Positions 32,707 to 45,121 of a stretch of 64,000 nt of DNA are shown here, piece after piece. Numbering within the stretch: position 1 is the first letter of the stretch; every line of letters starts with the position of its first letter. Under the pieces are notes generated by a model. That model ran no database searches. It had not been told where the DNA came from and saw nothing but the letters and a program-made list of their open reading frames with translations. This DNA comes from Liolophura sinensis. Taxonomy: Eukaryota; Mollusca; Polyplacophora; Chitonida; Chitonidae. Made by a program: the position numbers and the translations under genes. The stretch lies in NCBI RefSeq assembly GCF_032854445.1, contig NC_088305.1, forward strand, positions 6,577,606 through 6,641,605, read 5' to 3'.

Positions 32707-34103
32707 ATGTTATCTGTAACAATGCTGTAAGCTTTGTAATGCGGCCTAGAAACCCATTTATTCACTCATTCATTTTCTTCTTTAATTGCACTGAAGAGAT
32801 GTTCTCCTATTACCAGTCTTTAAACATAACAAAGTATTAAAATGAGACATACACCAGTTTAAAAAAATAAAAATAAAAATCGTTCAGGGAAATAGATCGA
32901 CCTATTGTTTTTCCAACCGAGTAAAATGGTTTTGAAACATCTGATTCTATTGCGGTCTGTAAGGACCCAGAAGAGATCAGGGACGTCGCTTCAGTATGTT
33001 TGGTTTAAAAGTTCGGTTCAAGGTCACTTTGGCCAATGCATTCATAGACGTATATGTTTAAGCAGTCTGGATGATGAATATTTATGAAATTTAACAGTCT
33101 GTGGGTGTTAAGTGGCAATAACCTGATGTGACGTCAGTGTAGCTAGGTCAGAAAGGCCACCGTATAATCAAGGAATAAGATAAATTTAAACACCACAATC
33201 ATGACACAGACATATTTTAAGAATCAAGGATTGAAAACTGACATTCCTATGCCAGCAACTCACCATAAATGGGCGATCTGGCTAGCTATCACTAGGCCAG
33301 TCGCCAAAACAGCATACAGCACATAACTAATAAACAAACGCTTTTTATTGTTAACATTCTCATTCATGTGATTTGGAGACCTCCTGGTGTATAAAACATT
33401 AAAGTTTCAAAGTGTTACAAGCGTTCTGCGATTTTAACCGTCTGACTTCTCTTGATTTTGGTCAGTCTGACCCTTTTGCCTGTTTAACTATTTGATGACC
33501 GCCTCCTGGGGACATGTGTACAGCTTGAGTTGCTGATTCAGGATGCACATTACGTGTACATTACGTGTACGGAACGACATGTCTGTTTTGCAGAATAAAA
33601 CAACTAGTATTGGATGTAGATGGAGCCTCCAGCAATCGACCCGGGTTAGAGGTTGGGTCTAAGGAGGAGAACACACATCAACACAGACGGAAAAGGGGCT
33701 AGGTAAATGTAACCTATAGACGTTGATAGAATCGGTTAAATGACTGGCTATGACTGGTCACGGAATCATACGTTGGTGGCACTGTAACATCTGTATGAAC
33801 AGTCGCAATCGGAGTGCAACTCAGATACTTGATTTGATTACTAACTATTAATGAACCAGCATCGTTCGTGATTTTGACACTCATAAAACGTATTCGCCTA
33901 GAATCTTCCTTTTGTCTTTCCGTGCATGATCCTTGAGAACTGATGACTGCTTCTTCTGAACGTAATCCGTCCTAATATCGTACTGTATATGCTTTCTTAT
34001 TTTTCAGGTGGTTTGTGTTGAGAACTGTTTTGGAAATTGATTAGCTCGGAGACTAGTTTTGGAGCCACCGTATTATTGTTGTCATTGAAATCGCAAGTGA
34101 AAT
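32707..34103. other. No gene recognised
   Basis: Only a short local repeat ACATTACGTGTACATTACGTGTAC (about 33548-33572) was noticed. Confidence 0.4.
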
Positions 34104-34232
34104 GCAACAACCTGCGAATGGTCGTGCGTTCCTCGCCAGCTCTGTCCGCTTTCCTCCCACCACTATGCCGGCCGCCGTCGAACAAGTGAATTATTCTTGA
34201 GTACGGCGTAAAACACCAATGAATAAATCAAA
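34104..34232 (+). repeat. SINE-1, 3' half
   Basis: AACCTGCGAATGGTCGTGCG, TTTCCTCCCACCACTATGCC and TTGAGTACGGCGTAAAACAC. Confidence 0.88.
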
Positions 34233-34389
34233 TCTATTGATATTACAGCCTGAAGTGGTATAACAGCTTACATAGCCTGAAACACTTTCACACAGTTTAA
34301 CACCTGGAGATTTAAATTCATACTCAACACTCAGTATTATTAACAATATCATAATGCTGAGAGTAAAGACAACGCGGGGAGCCACAAAC

Positions 34390-35780
34390 AAATACTGAAG
34401 TCACAACCCGACACTGAAGTCACAACCAAATACTCGAGCCACAACCAAACACTTCACCACAACTAAACACTGGAGCCACAAGCAAACCAAACTTCACCAC
34501 AACCAAAGATCGGAGTCACAACCAGACACTGGAGCCACGACCGAACACTGGAGTCGCAGCCAAGCGCTGGAGTCACAGACAAACACTGGAGCCACAATCA
34601 AACATTAAAGTCACAGCTAAGCACTGGCGCCACAGCCAAACACTGGAGCACAGCTACACACTGGCTCCACATCCAAACACTGGAGCCACAACCAAACACT
34701 GTAGCACAGCCAAAGACTGGAGCCTCAACCAAGCACTTAAGCCACAGTCAAGCATTGGATCCACAAACAAACTCTGGAGTCACCCCAAACACTGGATCCA
34801 GAACACAACACTGCAGTCACAATAAAACGCTGGAAGCACAACCAAACACTGCAGTCACAACCAAACACCACAGTCACAGCCAAGCGCTGGAGCTACAGCC
34901 AAACATGGGAACCACAGCCAAACACTGGAGCCACAGCCAAACACTGGAGTCACAACCAAACACTGGAGCTATAACCAAACATTGGAGCCACAAACATACA
35001 CTGGAGCTACAATCAAACACTAGAGTCAAAGCCAAAGACTGGTGTCATAGCCAAACAATAGAGTCACAACCAAACACTGGTGCCACAGCCAAAGATAAGA
35101 ATCACAACCAAACACTGGAGCCACAGCCAAACATAAGAACCACGACCAAACACTGGAGCCACAATGAAACACTGGAGTCACAAACAAACACTGCAGTTAC
35201 AACCAATCACTGGAGTCACATACAAACACTGCAGTCACAACAAAACATTGGAGTCAAAACCAAAATCACTGGAGCCACAGCCAAACACTGAAGTCACAGC
35301 TAAATACTGTAGCTACAGCCAAACTTTAGAGCCACAGCCAAACACTGGAGTCTCAGACAAACACTGGATTCACAGGCAAACACTGGAGTTACAACCAAAC
35401 ACTGGAGCCACAGACAAACACCAGAGACAACCAAACACTGAAAAGACAGTAAAACTAGGAGCCTCAACTAAGCACTGGAGCTGCAAACAAATACTGAAGC
35501 TAGAGCCAAACACTGGAACCACAACTAAGCACTGGAACCACAGCCAAACACTGGAGTTACAACCAAACACTGGAGTTACAACCAAACACTGGAGTCACAA
35601 ACAAAATCACTGAAACCACAACCAAATACTGGAGTCACAACCAAATACTGGAGTCAACCAAACACTGGAGTCATCCAAACACTGAATTCACAACGAAACA
35701 CTGAAGGCACAACGAAACACTGAAGCCACAACCAAACACTGGAGCCACAACCAAATACTGGAGTCACAACCAAACATTCG
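34390..35780. repeat. 18-bp minisatellite, about 75 units
   Basis: Consensus CACAACCAAACACTGGAG. The period is 18 bp with scattered indels. Since 18 is a multiple of 3, each frame reads a fixed hexapeptide (HNQTLE, TTKHWS or PNTGVT-like), giving plus ORFs of 178 (34755-35291) and 149 codons and shorter minus ORFs. Frame changes at indels argue against selection for a protein. Confidence 0.97.
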
Positions 35781-36195
35781 ATTACACATGACTTCACCAA
35801 GCTGCAAATCAGGAGAGCAGAATCTGAAAGGCCGAGGGACAAATGAGGTCATCGGCAAATAAGAAGTGGTCAGTGAAACAGTCTGACAAAGAGCATTTGA
35901 TGCATCAAAGTCAAGGTCAGGAAATGAAGAGAAAAACTTTCACTTTGTCTCACTCAGTCTAAACCGCTAAAATGTCAAATGCATGCCACGGAATTAGCAG
36001 CAAGTGTATTAACCATATATTAGCATCAGTAAACGCTTTTAAAATGTGATTGAACATAGCGAATCTTTGCTTTCTTCCTAAGAAACATAAAACTACATAA
36101 AACTATTATACAAATTAAAAATCTCTTTAAACACATAAGCTCTTTCATCTCCACTATAACACCATCTGTGAAAATTTTACCTTTTTATTGGCTTA
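35781..36195. other. No feature recognised
   Basis: Unique-looking AT-rich sequence. Confidence 0.4.
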
Positions 36196-36320
36196 CCCGC
36201 AGGTTGCTGAGAGACTTTCCCACGTACGACTGACGAGGAAACCAGCATGAGCTGGACTTGAACTCAAAACGACTGCGCTGGTGGGAGGCTCCTGGGTCAT
36301 TATACCGAGCTGGCGAGCAC
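36196..36320 (-). repeat. SINE-1, head half
   Basis: CCCGCAGGTTGCTGAGAGAC, TTTCCCACGTACGACTGACG, CATGAGCTGGACTTGAACTC and GAGGCTCCTGGGTCATTATA. The 3' half is missing. Confidence 0.88.
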
Positions 36321-36839
36321 GAACATACATGAACAAATTGATGAGACCTAATGCATAATTCCACTTCACACATATTAAAAACGCTGAGAGCTTCATTCAA
36401 GATTGCTACCTCATTGGTCACGGACTCTTAGAATGACATGATATCGACTACTAAAAACAAACAAGTTTGCTTTATTTTTTTATTTATTGTCTTTCAGTGA
36501 AATACAAAAATCTACTTTGCTAACGACTAACGCGCGAAAAGCCGTTTTCTGTGGTAATTTCTTCGCCTGAATGTTAATGGCACAAGTGGGAAATCAATAT
36601 CCTCAGCTAGAGGGTCGCTGCAGGATAAGCTTGTAAAGAACTTCATTGCAGTTAATACCATATTTGTGTTTGTGCTTGGAAGATTCCACGACTCACACGT
36701 AAACAACTCACAAATTAGATCTTGAATAATTTAAGTAGATAATTCGCTTAGGCTCTATGTACTTACTCCCTATTTTCTTAGGCATTTTTTTTAGGGTAAA
36801 CAATTTTTAAAGGATTCAAACACCGTTTCAGATAATGGG

Positions 36840-37480
36840 TTTACGATAAAATTAAAGACGTACAGCACAGAGAGTAAAACCAGAACAGTAACGACAGTTT
36901 GATAGACGTACAGCGCAGAAAGTAAAACCAGAGCAGCGACGACGGTGTGATAGACGTACAGCACAGAGAATAAAAACAGAACAGCAACGACAGTTTGATA
37001 GACGTACGGCGCAGAGAGTAAAACCAGAACAGCGACGACAGTGTAATAGAAGTATGGAACAGAGAGTAAAGCCAGAACAGCAAAATCGACAGTGTGATAA
37101 ACCTACAGCACAGAGAGTAAAACCAGACCAGCACCGACAATGTGATAGACGCACAGCACAGAGCAAAACCAGATCAGCAAGGACAGTTTGATAGATGTAC
37201 ATCACAGAAAGTAAAGTCAGATCAGCGACGACACTGTGACTGACGCACAGCACAGAGAGTGGAACGAGAACAGCAACGACAGTGTGACAGACGCACAGCA
37301 CAGAGAGTAAAACCAGATCAGCAAGGACAGTTTGACAGACGTACAGCACACAAAGTAAAACCAAATCAGCAACGACAGTGTGATAGACGTATGGAATAAA
37401 GAGTAAAACGAGAACAGACAGTGTAATAGACGTAAAGCACAGAGAGTAAAACGAGAACAGCAGCGACAGTGTGATGGCTG
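36840..37480 (-). repeat. 48-bp tandem array grown from a family A terminus
   Basis: About 13 units of GACGTACAGCACAGAGAGTA, AAACCAGAACAGCGACGACA, GTGTGATA, 48 bp apart where intact (36857, 36905, 36953). The unit is the end of family A (compare 28258-28320). A 244-codon minus ORF crosses it because 48 is divisible by 3. Confidence 0.95.
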
Positions 37481-37570
37481 TCATATGGCTCACAAGTAAC
37501 TTGTAAAACAACCTCTCTTGACAATTTACTTCATTAGTGTTCTTGTAAATGCTTAAATAGAACCAAATTA
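37465..37570 (-). repeat. Family A body adjoining the 48-bp array
   Basis: After the last unit the normal element continues: GTGATGGCTG, CTCTCTTGACAATTTACTTC, TTCTTGTAAATGCTTAAATAG. This shows the array lies inside a family A copy rather than beside it. Confidence 0.75.
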
Positions 37571-37829
37571 CACACACCCGAACCATGGTTTAGGTGTACG
37601 TTAAACAAAATTGTGTTACCGAAAGCTGGAACTGCACAAAACGTTCTAAACTGGCTTCTGATTTTAAAGACGTGGTGTTTTAATAACACTAAGTTATTAA
37701 TCATTTTGCCTCTAGAAATATTTTAACATGCGTCAAATTAGCTGCAAGAGATTGGAAAGCGGTCATTGGAGTGTTTTTTTGTGATTTTCCTTCAATTTCC
37801 AAATCTTGTGATATGTGAACTCTGTACCA

Positions 37830-37910
37830 GGATTTCATTTCATTTCAGAATTTCATTTCATTTCAGAATTTCATTTCATTTCAGAATTTCATTTCATTTC
37901 AGAATTTTTC
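37830..37910. repeat. 17-bp tandem repeat, 4 units
   Basis: AGAATTTCATTTCATTTC repeated about four times. Confidence 0.95.
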
Positions 37911-37974
37911 TACATTTCTTGTTTGTGAAAAATGGTGGCAATACTCTGTCGAAGGTATCTCTCGTGTTAGCGAA

Positions 37975-38690
37975 CACTGATATCGCTTATCATCTGTGTA
38001 GGCTAACTGAATGTATTAATATGGCGAACATTTATATCACTTATCATCTGTGTAGTCTAACTGTGTGTATGAATGTATCGAACATTGATATCGCTTATCA
38101 TCTGTGTAGGCTAACTGAATGTATTAATATGGCGAAAATTGGTATCACTTATTATCTGTGTAGTCTAACTGAATGTATTAATATAGCAAAAATTGATTTC
38201 ACTTATCATCTGTGTAGTCTAACTGATTGTATGGATATAACGAACATTCGTATCACTTATCATCTGTGTAGTCTAGCTGAATGTATGAATATAGCAGACA
38301 GTGGTATCACTTATTATCTGTGTAGTCTAACTGTGTGTATGAATATAGCGAACATTGATATCACTTATCATCTGTGTAGTCTAACTGATTGTATGGATAT
38401 AACGAACATTCGTATCACTTATCATCTGTGTAGTCTAGCTGAATGTATAAATATAGCAGACAGTGGTATCACTTATTATCTGTGTAGTCTAACTGTGTGT
38501 ATGAATATAGCGAACATTGATATCACTTATCATCTGTGTAGTCTAACTGATTGTATGGATATAACGAACATTCGTATCACTTATCATCTGTGTAGTCTAG
38601 CTGAATGTATGAATATAGCAGACAGTGGTATCACTTATTATCTGTGTAGTCTAATAATTAATTGTATGAATATAACGAAGCCCCATTTTG
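37975..38690. repeat. 54-bp array with 162-bp higher-order unit
   Basis: Basic unit ends TCATCTGTGTAGTCTAACTG. From about 38220 three subtypes (GAACATTCGTATCAC, GACAGTGGTATCAC, GAACATTGATATCAC) cycle in fixed order for nearly three 162-bp rounds that are almost identical, while the left part is more diverged. This is classic higher-order satellite structure. Confidence 0.95.
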
Positions 38691-38710
38691 GCCATACTGA
38701 AGCCGTATGA

Positions 38711-40296
38711 AATGAGAGAAAAATGTCTTAAGTCAAAATACAGTTTCGCAAAATGAGAATAAAAACTAATTTGCTGTTGGTTGCAAACTAACAGAACTTT
38801 GTCGTTAAAGAAGAGAGCTTAAATAAGCTTAAATGTGTAAACATGAGGAGTAGCCTCGTTGTCCAGTTACGCAAAAAGATTTCTTTGAAGCTTGTCATTT
38901 GCAATAATCACAGAGAACGACCATCTGCACCGATATTCGATTTTACTGGTCTAACAAAGGCGTTCAGCACGGGTATAAGGAACGAACTGTTAAATTATTA
39001 GTTTTATTATCAATAAATTGTATTTTTCCTTCAAAAAGTGCTTTTTGCAAAACAACTTCCGTTGGGAAATCTAGATCGGTATGTTTTATTTACATGACCA
39101 GTCAAATGACATTTCCGTTTCTGTGTTGACAAGACCAGCTGGAGTTCCATTACACACTTGCATTACTGAGGAAGGCGCCACAACCAGTGTGTTCCGGAAA
39201 TTAAAAAAAGCATAGAATGAAAGTTCCAAAACAGACATTTGTTTACCAGCATTCAGTCAAAATGGGCCCTCCAGGTAAATAATCGCAAGGTCAATTCCTA
39301 TGACAACCTTGAAGACAAACTCTAAAACTGTTTATTAACTGCACCGACAACAAAAAATGTTGAGAAATTCTAGTTCAGTCAAATCTAATAAAATGTAATT
39401 AACATCAGTGCGACGTTTTCTTACGTAATTTTACTTAAGCCATTGTGCTTAAGGGCTAGCGGATTGCTGCTATTTAAGCGTTTACATATGAACATTTGGA
39501 ACACAACGCTAGCTAGGGTGGGATAATGGAATTATTCTGTCTGATATCCAACATACAAGGCAACGAGTGCAATCCTCTATAGTAATGACAAATATCACCA
39601 ATTGTTTCCAGAAGATTGTGTCTAATGTAACTGAGTTATTGACTCCTAGGCCGCACAACAAACCCAGTTAAGCGTGACGTAAGAAATATACATCACATTG
39701 CTGAAAGAATTTGGCAATCGAAGTGAGCAGAAGCTTGTTTCAATGACCAATTGGAAAGTAATTAGTGTGTTTATCTACAGGCACGGTATGGTTATTACGC
39801 TAGCAGAGATCTTGTGAAGCTGCAGTATTTGCATGCGAATGGTATTGCGTCTGACTTCGGCATTTGCAATCTAGACTGTCCACTCTGGGCCGTTAGTCCG
39901 TGACTAATTCGTTCTTTTTTTTCAATTCCTGATTTCACTCGATTTTCATCCTTCGGATTTACATGAATCTAGCCACACTAGATCATTACTTCTATCCATA
40001 TTTCTGATAGCAGTTATGTAAGTTAAATATTCCCACGTATACACAAGCGTAGAACAACTAATTCAGTTGTCTCTTACTTGCATTCCACTACCAAACATGG
40101 CTTGCACCTCAGATCTTAAGAGACGGCGGACACACGTAAACTCCGCTTAAATGAACTGGAAAAACAAAAAGTCCTATTTGGGTAAATTGTAGTGGGTTTC
40201 AACACAAGATCAGGTGGGTCAGGTCATACCAAAGATGACCGCACTTGAAAAATATTACTTGTTGCTGTCTCGCATAGTCGCCGATTGGTTAGAGCA
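38711..40296. other. No gene; one family A fragment
   Basis: 39390-39540 (plus) matches family A: AATGTAATTAACATCAG, TTTACTTAAGCCATTGTGCT, GCTGCTATTTAAGCGTTTAC, ATGAACATTTGGAACACAAC. The remainder shows no recognisable feature. Confidence 0.5.
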
Positions 40297-40446
40297 ATTT
40301 ATTTATTTATTTAATTGGTGTATTACGCCTTTTTCAAGAATATTTCACTTATAGGACGGCGGTCAGCATTAGTGGGAGGAAACCGGGGGAAATCCTGGGG
40401 GAAACCCACGACCATCCGCAAGTAGGTAGCAGACCTTTCCACGGTG
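40297..40446 (-). repeat. SINE-1, 3' two-thirds
   Basis: TTTATTTATTTAATTGGTGT, TTTTCAAGAATATTTCACTT, GACGGCGGTCAGCATT, GGTGGGAGGAAACCGGG-like core and CACGACCATCCGCAAG. Confidence 0.88.
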
Positions 40447-41400
40447 GTTAGAGTAAGGAACCTGGACTGGTCGGCCCGATGGCAGTTGAATGTGACTAAA
40501 TAAGTGTCATGTTTGTTGTGTTTGACATGATACCGCAGTGGAAGCATAACTTTACTTCAAGAAGGTAGCGTCTTCATCTCTTTCAATTAAGATACTTTGA
40601 AGGGCTAAAATTTCAAGAATGATTCGGTATAATTCTGTGTTGTCATCACATTTAATACACACTCACATTAATATCAGCCACCATTTAGATGACGGCGCAT
40701 CGTTCAAAACTACAATAAGTGTGGCAAGTGAAAGGTACAGAATCTTCCAAGTGATCTCATCAGACATAATATAAGTAAGTATGTACAGTTCCATTCCCTC
40801 AATAAAATATTCGTTTTTTTTCTTCTTCATACCGTAAGTTCGGTTCGTTATTACCTTTTCGAATCTGCCGCAATCCCCTGCACAAATTTATTCCGGGCCC
40901 CCATTTAAGTCTGCGTTAGGCGGTTCAAGCTGACATAACGGTGACCGATTACGTAATATTCTCTCACTAATGAAGAAACAAACACTAGACTCTCATACAC
41001 TAGTGTTATCATACTGACCGATAAAAAAGCTAAGATATAAGTCCTGTAAAAACGGCCCTACTCTGTTATCCAATCTGACGAGAACAGTCTGTGATGGTTA
41101 TCAGTGTGCATAAACAATGCCAATCATGTAGCATTGCAGGCATGACGACGATATAATATCTGATTCTGAGTGGCTACTTGGATCACGAAATCGGTATGCG
41201 TAAAATGCCCTCGAAAACAAGTTCTGTTGAGTCCTGTCAACTGAACAAATAACGCGATGTCAGACAAAGTTAAACTCGTGTTTTTCAAAGTGCGATTATT
41301 ATTGTTTTGTTTCGCTTTTGTTTCTATCGCTGGGAGGCAAATGACGTCATTAAAGGTGATCATGAATACTAAATTCACATGTTACATGGTAGTACATACA
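40447..41400. other. No gene recognised
   Basis: Possible family A 5' remnant at 40640-40670 on the minus strand (TGTGTTGTCATCACATTTAA). Otherwise nothing. Confidence 0.35.
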
Positions 41401-41404
41401 TCAG

Positions 41405-41515
41405 TGATGTAAGTTCCTATGTTAATGTTGATACTTCCTATATTAATGATGATACTTCCTATATTAATGATGATACTTCCTATATTAATGATGATACTTC
41501 CTATGTTAATGATGA
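41405..41515. repeat. 21-bp tandem repeat, about 5 units
   Basis: GATACTTCCTATATTAATGAT repeated (in-frame DDTSYIN). Confidence 0.95.
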
Positions 41516-41523
41516 TAATCAAT

Positions 41524-41660
41524 ATTTATTGATTTATTTGTTTGGTGTTTTAAGCGGTACTCCAGAATATTTCCCGTATACGACGGCAGTCAGGATTATG
41601 CTGGGAGGAAACCGGTCAGAGCTTGGAGGAAACTCACAACCATCCGCAGGATTGTTTGTC
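41524..41660 (-). repeat. SINE-1, 3' half, inserted between two small tandem repeats
   Basis: TTTATTTGTTTGGTGTTTTA, GCGGTACTCCAGAATATTTC, CGACGGCAGTCAGGATTATG, CACAACCATCCGCAGG. Confidence 0.88.
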
Positions 41661-41664
41661 AGCA

Positions 41665-41735
41665 CGATAATTCATTTGCGAGTGACGATAGTTCATTTGT
41701 TAGTGACGATAGTTCATTTGTTAGTGATATTCACA
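41665..41735. repeat. 22-bp tandem repeat, 3 units
   Basis: TTAGTGACGATAGTTCATTTG units beside the SINE-1 fragment. Confidence 0.85.
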
Positions 41736-41784
41736 TGTTAGTGATGTCAGTGTGACGATATTAATAGAACAATTGAGTGTATCT

Positions 41785-42016
41785 TGAACTAAGGTGTGGA
41801 GATTGGTCTCAGTGTCTGTAAATTATGCAACAAGTTAAAAACTGGAAATCGGTATGCGCGTGAAAGTCTCAGTGCTTTTGTTCTAAAACATCACACTTTT
41901 AGAACTAAGGTGAGGAGATTGGTCTCAGTTTCTGTAAATTATGCAACAAGTTAAAAACTGGAAATCGGTATGCGCGTGAAAGTCTCAGTGCTTTTGTTCT
42001 AAAACATCACACTTTC
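41785..42016. repeat. 116-bp direct duplication, two tandem units
   Basis: The units start at about 41787 and 41903 and share AACTAAGGTG, AGATTGGTCTCAGT, GCAACAAGTTAAAAACTGGA and AAAACATCACACTTT with only a few differences. Confidence 0.95.
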
Positions 42017-42249
42017 TTTGCTGTATATTGATGTATATCAACTAAGAGATTAAGTTAGACAGTAAACACGTGCGGTCTTCACGCAGGATGTCACAACTAC
42101 GGTTTTATGTTCTTCATTTTGATGATTTGTTGGTTACATATAGGTGGGTAAAAAGAAGCCTCAGAATCTATTTCATCAAGAGTGTATTCCACAGCTGATG
42201 AAATTTCCTTGTACATAATATAGAGGAAACTCAAGCAATTTGTCTGTCA

Positions 42250-42439
42250 TTCTGAGTTCAAGCCCAGCTCATGCTGGATTCATCTCCGGCCGTATGTGGA
42301 AAGACCTACCAGCAACCTGCGGATGGTCGTGGGTTTCCCCCTGGCTCTGCCCGGTTTTCCTCCCATTATAATCCGGCCGCCGTCATGTAAGTGAAATATT
42401 CTTGCGTACGGAGTAAAACACCAATGAAATAAATAAATC
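42250..42439 (+). repeat. SINE-1 lacking box A
   Basis: GAGTTCAAGCCCAGCTCATG (box B) through GGATGGTCGTGGGTTTCCCC to TTGCGTACGGAGTAAAACAC with (AAAT)n tail. Confidence 0.92.
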
Positions 42440-42597
42440 AAGCTCTATAGGGTTTAATTTCCCGTCACATTGTTATCCAGTATTTAATGATGTTTGTCCT
42501 AATATTGGTAAATCAGTATAAATGCGAATCTAACAAAAAGCGGAACTGAGTGGCTCTTCAAGGGTATCAGTCACAACTACAGCCAGTATCGTTTTTT

Positions 42598-42846
42598 ATT
42601 TCGTTTAGGTGTTTTTTGACGTTTCACGCCGAGCTGAAGAACATTTCACTTATACGACCACAGCGGTGGAGGAACAGGTTAGAGCCTGCGGGAAACCCAC
42701 GAACATCAGCAGATTGTTGGCACTCCTTCCCACGTATGACCTCTCCGAACGACAGCATGAGTGTCCTCACTCACAATGATCTCATTGCTGAGAGGCTCCT
42801 AACTCATTCACTGCGTTACCGCGCCCCTTACCTGACCACGGAGGCT
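42598..42846 (-). repeat. SINE-1, full-length but strongly diverged
   Basis: Tail TTCACGCCGAGCTGAAGAAC, TTCACTTATACGACC, core GCGGGAAACCCACGAAC, head GAGAGGCTCCTAACTCATTC and TGACCACGGAGGC. Many substitutions indicate an older insertion. Confidence 0.85.
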
Positions 42847-44280
42847 GCCACTGCGCTTTTTAAGCTACACCTTGCCTTTCACTGGCTTCGATTCATATCA
42901 TACCAGATCCTTTAACTTGAAACATTATAAACAGTTTCAGGTCATAAGTTCATGGGTTAGTATATTCCGTTTCCAAGTTCACAAAACACATCTTTTCCCA
43001 TGGGTATAGTTTATTGGGAAGGCTCTGAACTAAACTAATAGAGCGGTAAACCGGCTAATCTAGATGTGCATTTTATATCGGGAGCGGAGCAGAGAAAATT
43101 GGCAGCAATCCGAGTTTATCACCTTGTCAAAACGTGATGGGGATACTAACAGAAACAACAGAGGCATGATGGATTGTGAAATAGCATCAAGCGCTGCATT
43201 CAGGCGGAGGTTTTAACGCAGAATTATGTTGTGATGCGATGTCATTCCTGCAATCACAAAAAGTGGCAATATATAAGAACAGTTGTTTTTCTTGCCGGTT
43301 CGAATCGTCAATATTATGGGTTTTTTTTGGGTATTAAAATTGGCGAAATGATATGGATCTGGATGTTATGTGGACTGCACTTAGCGAAGTTATTACAATA
43401 ATGGAAAAAATATTCAAGCCCGAATTAAGGATGTCTGCTGAGAGTTATTCGCCACAAAATTGCTCTGAAATTCAAGCTCCCGATCTTCCACCGAGACATT
43501 TTTGTAGAAGAATACTGGCAATATAAAACAATGTGTACTATAACATACGAACCGCATTTCGTAAGACTCAAATAGCACTACAGTGTAATAGTGATGGTCA
43601 ACAGGAATTTTAAATTCCATGGCCATACATTATCCTATTTTGGTGTCTGGGGTCAAAAACCCGACATAAAAAAGGTTATATAATGGTGATAAAACCGATA
43701 CATATGTGGTGCCGAAATACATGGTATACAGTCGAGTAATAATAAAGCTCTTTTTAAGCTGTACCCCGCGTCATAAAAATAAAAAAAGTCTGTTTTCTCC
43801 TAATGCAAATCCATTATATGGCAGATGATAACAAATATGAGATCGAAATCCAAATTAAGACATCTGCTCTGTCATCAGTTTTGCATATATTAGAGGCAAG
43901 AGCGGATTTACAGAGAGAAGAACGAGCTTGAATAGAGAGATCGCCATAACCACTGCATGCCACGCTGTGCTGAGGATTGCCTTGGATCGTAGTTTATTCC
44001 TTGGCCAGCGAAAATATGTGGAATGGACACAAAAGATGCAAAAAGGGCGGAAATAATAAAGCAATCTACGCATGTACATGGAAAAGGTGGACTCACTAAT
44101 CAGGATTGGTTATATTGGCACTAGATAAATCATAATTTAGCGCTACCAATTGTGGCCACCGTGAGCAAAGCTTATAATGTGATGAAATAACAGAAAAAGA
44201 AACAGAATATTCTGTTCATGTGCACCTGTGACTGCTGCCAATCACTGTAGAAATAACCATTACGGTAAACATAATGATCA
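42847..44280. other. No gene recognised
   Basis: Short ORFs only (e.g. 43414-43626 minus, 43855-44096 minus). No repeat family of the window is seen. Confidence 0.4.
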
Positions 44281-44286
44281 GGGTGA

Positions 44287-44287
44287 C

Positions 44288-44329
<42 letters not shown>
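44287..44329. repeat. (AAT)n microsatellite
   Basis: About 14 perfect AAT/ATA units. Confidence 0.98.
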
Positions 44330-44599
44330 TAAGGGTGGTCAATGTGCTTCTATTTACTACACATCTACCAGAATTGTATATTTTGACTGCGCGTGGATGA
44401 AAAACATGTTTGCCCAAAGGTTAAGAGAAGTCCAGCTATCTCTATAGATAACTCACACTTGACAAATGATTTTCCCGGTTATTTATCGATACCGTACTTG
44501 CATTTCTGCTTTTTCGGAATATTCTATCACATTCCCTTGTAATTCAGTGTTTTCCTCCACAGTACGGACTGGACAGAATAGGCCCGAATAGGCCATACT

Positions 44600-45055
44600 G
44601 GCTTCTCCACATATCCACCTCCACATTACCCCCCGGCGTCTTCCTTCTCACCTCCATATTACCCCGCAGCGTCTTCCTACTCACCTCCACATTACCCCCC
44701 GGCGTCTTCCTCCTCACCTCCACATTACCCCGCGGCGTCTTCCTCCTCACCTCCACATTACCCGCGGCGTCTTCCTCCTCACCTCCACATTACCCCGCGG
44801 CGTCTTCCTCCTCACCCCCACATTACTCCGCGGTGTCTTCCTCCTCACCTCCATATTACCCCGCGGTGTCTTCCTCCTCACCTCCATATTACCCCGCGGC
44901 GTCTTCCTCCTCACCCCCACATCACTCAGCGGCGTCTTCCTACTCACCTCCACATTACCCCGCGGCGTCTTTCTCCTCACCCCCACATTACTCCGCGGCG
45001 TCTTCCTACTCACCTCCACATTACCCCCCGGCGCCTTCTTCATCCATCTCCTCCT
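44600..45055. repeat. 33-bp GC-rich minisatellite, about 13 units
   Basis: Unit CCCCGCGGCGTCTTCCTCCT, CACCTCCACATTA (33 bp). Much more GC-rich than its surroundings. 33 is divisible by 3, so an 11-residue repeat (GNVEVRRKTPR) is open on the minus strand, interrupted by a one-base loss near 44760. It ends about 65 bp before the Tc1-like element. Confidence 0.96.
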
Positions 45056-45121
45056 TCCACCTTCGGACCTCTTCCCAGGTTACCACCTCCACCTTAGCAT
45101 GGCGTCGTTCATGCCATTATA

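Larger units (their letters stand above)
37766..38710 (+). other. 314-codon ORF over 54-bp repeats; coding status doubtful
   Basis: The longest ORF in the window. After an N-terminal part with four repeats of RISFHF (from the 17-bp tract) it becomes about 13 copies of an 18-residue unit such as CMNIANIDITYHLCSLTD. Each unit is 54 bp, so the frame is kept. There are two cysteines per unit, but no signal peptide or known fold. An open frame through an in-phase repeat is expected once one unit is open. I see no upstream promoter or splice signal to support expression. Confidence 0.2.

Noticed and set aside
34755-35613. 178- and 149-codon overlapping ORFs
   Set aside because: 18-bp repeat translations in two different frames at once; not a gene.
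36852-37586. 244-codon Leu/Cys-rich minus ORF resembling a membrane protein
   Set aside because: The 48-bp array read in frame; the hydrophobic pattern comes from the repeat.
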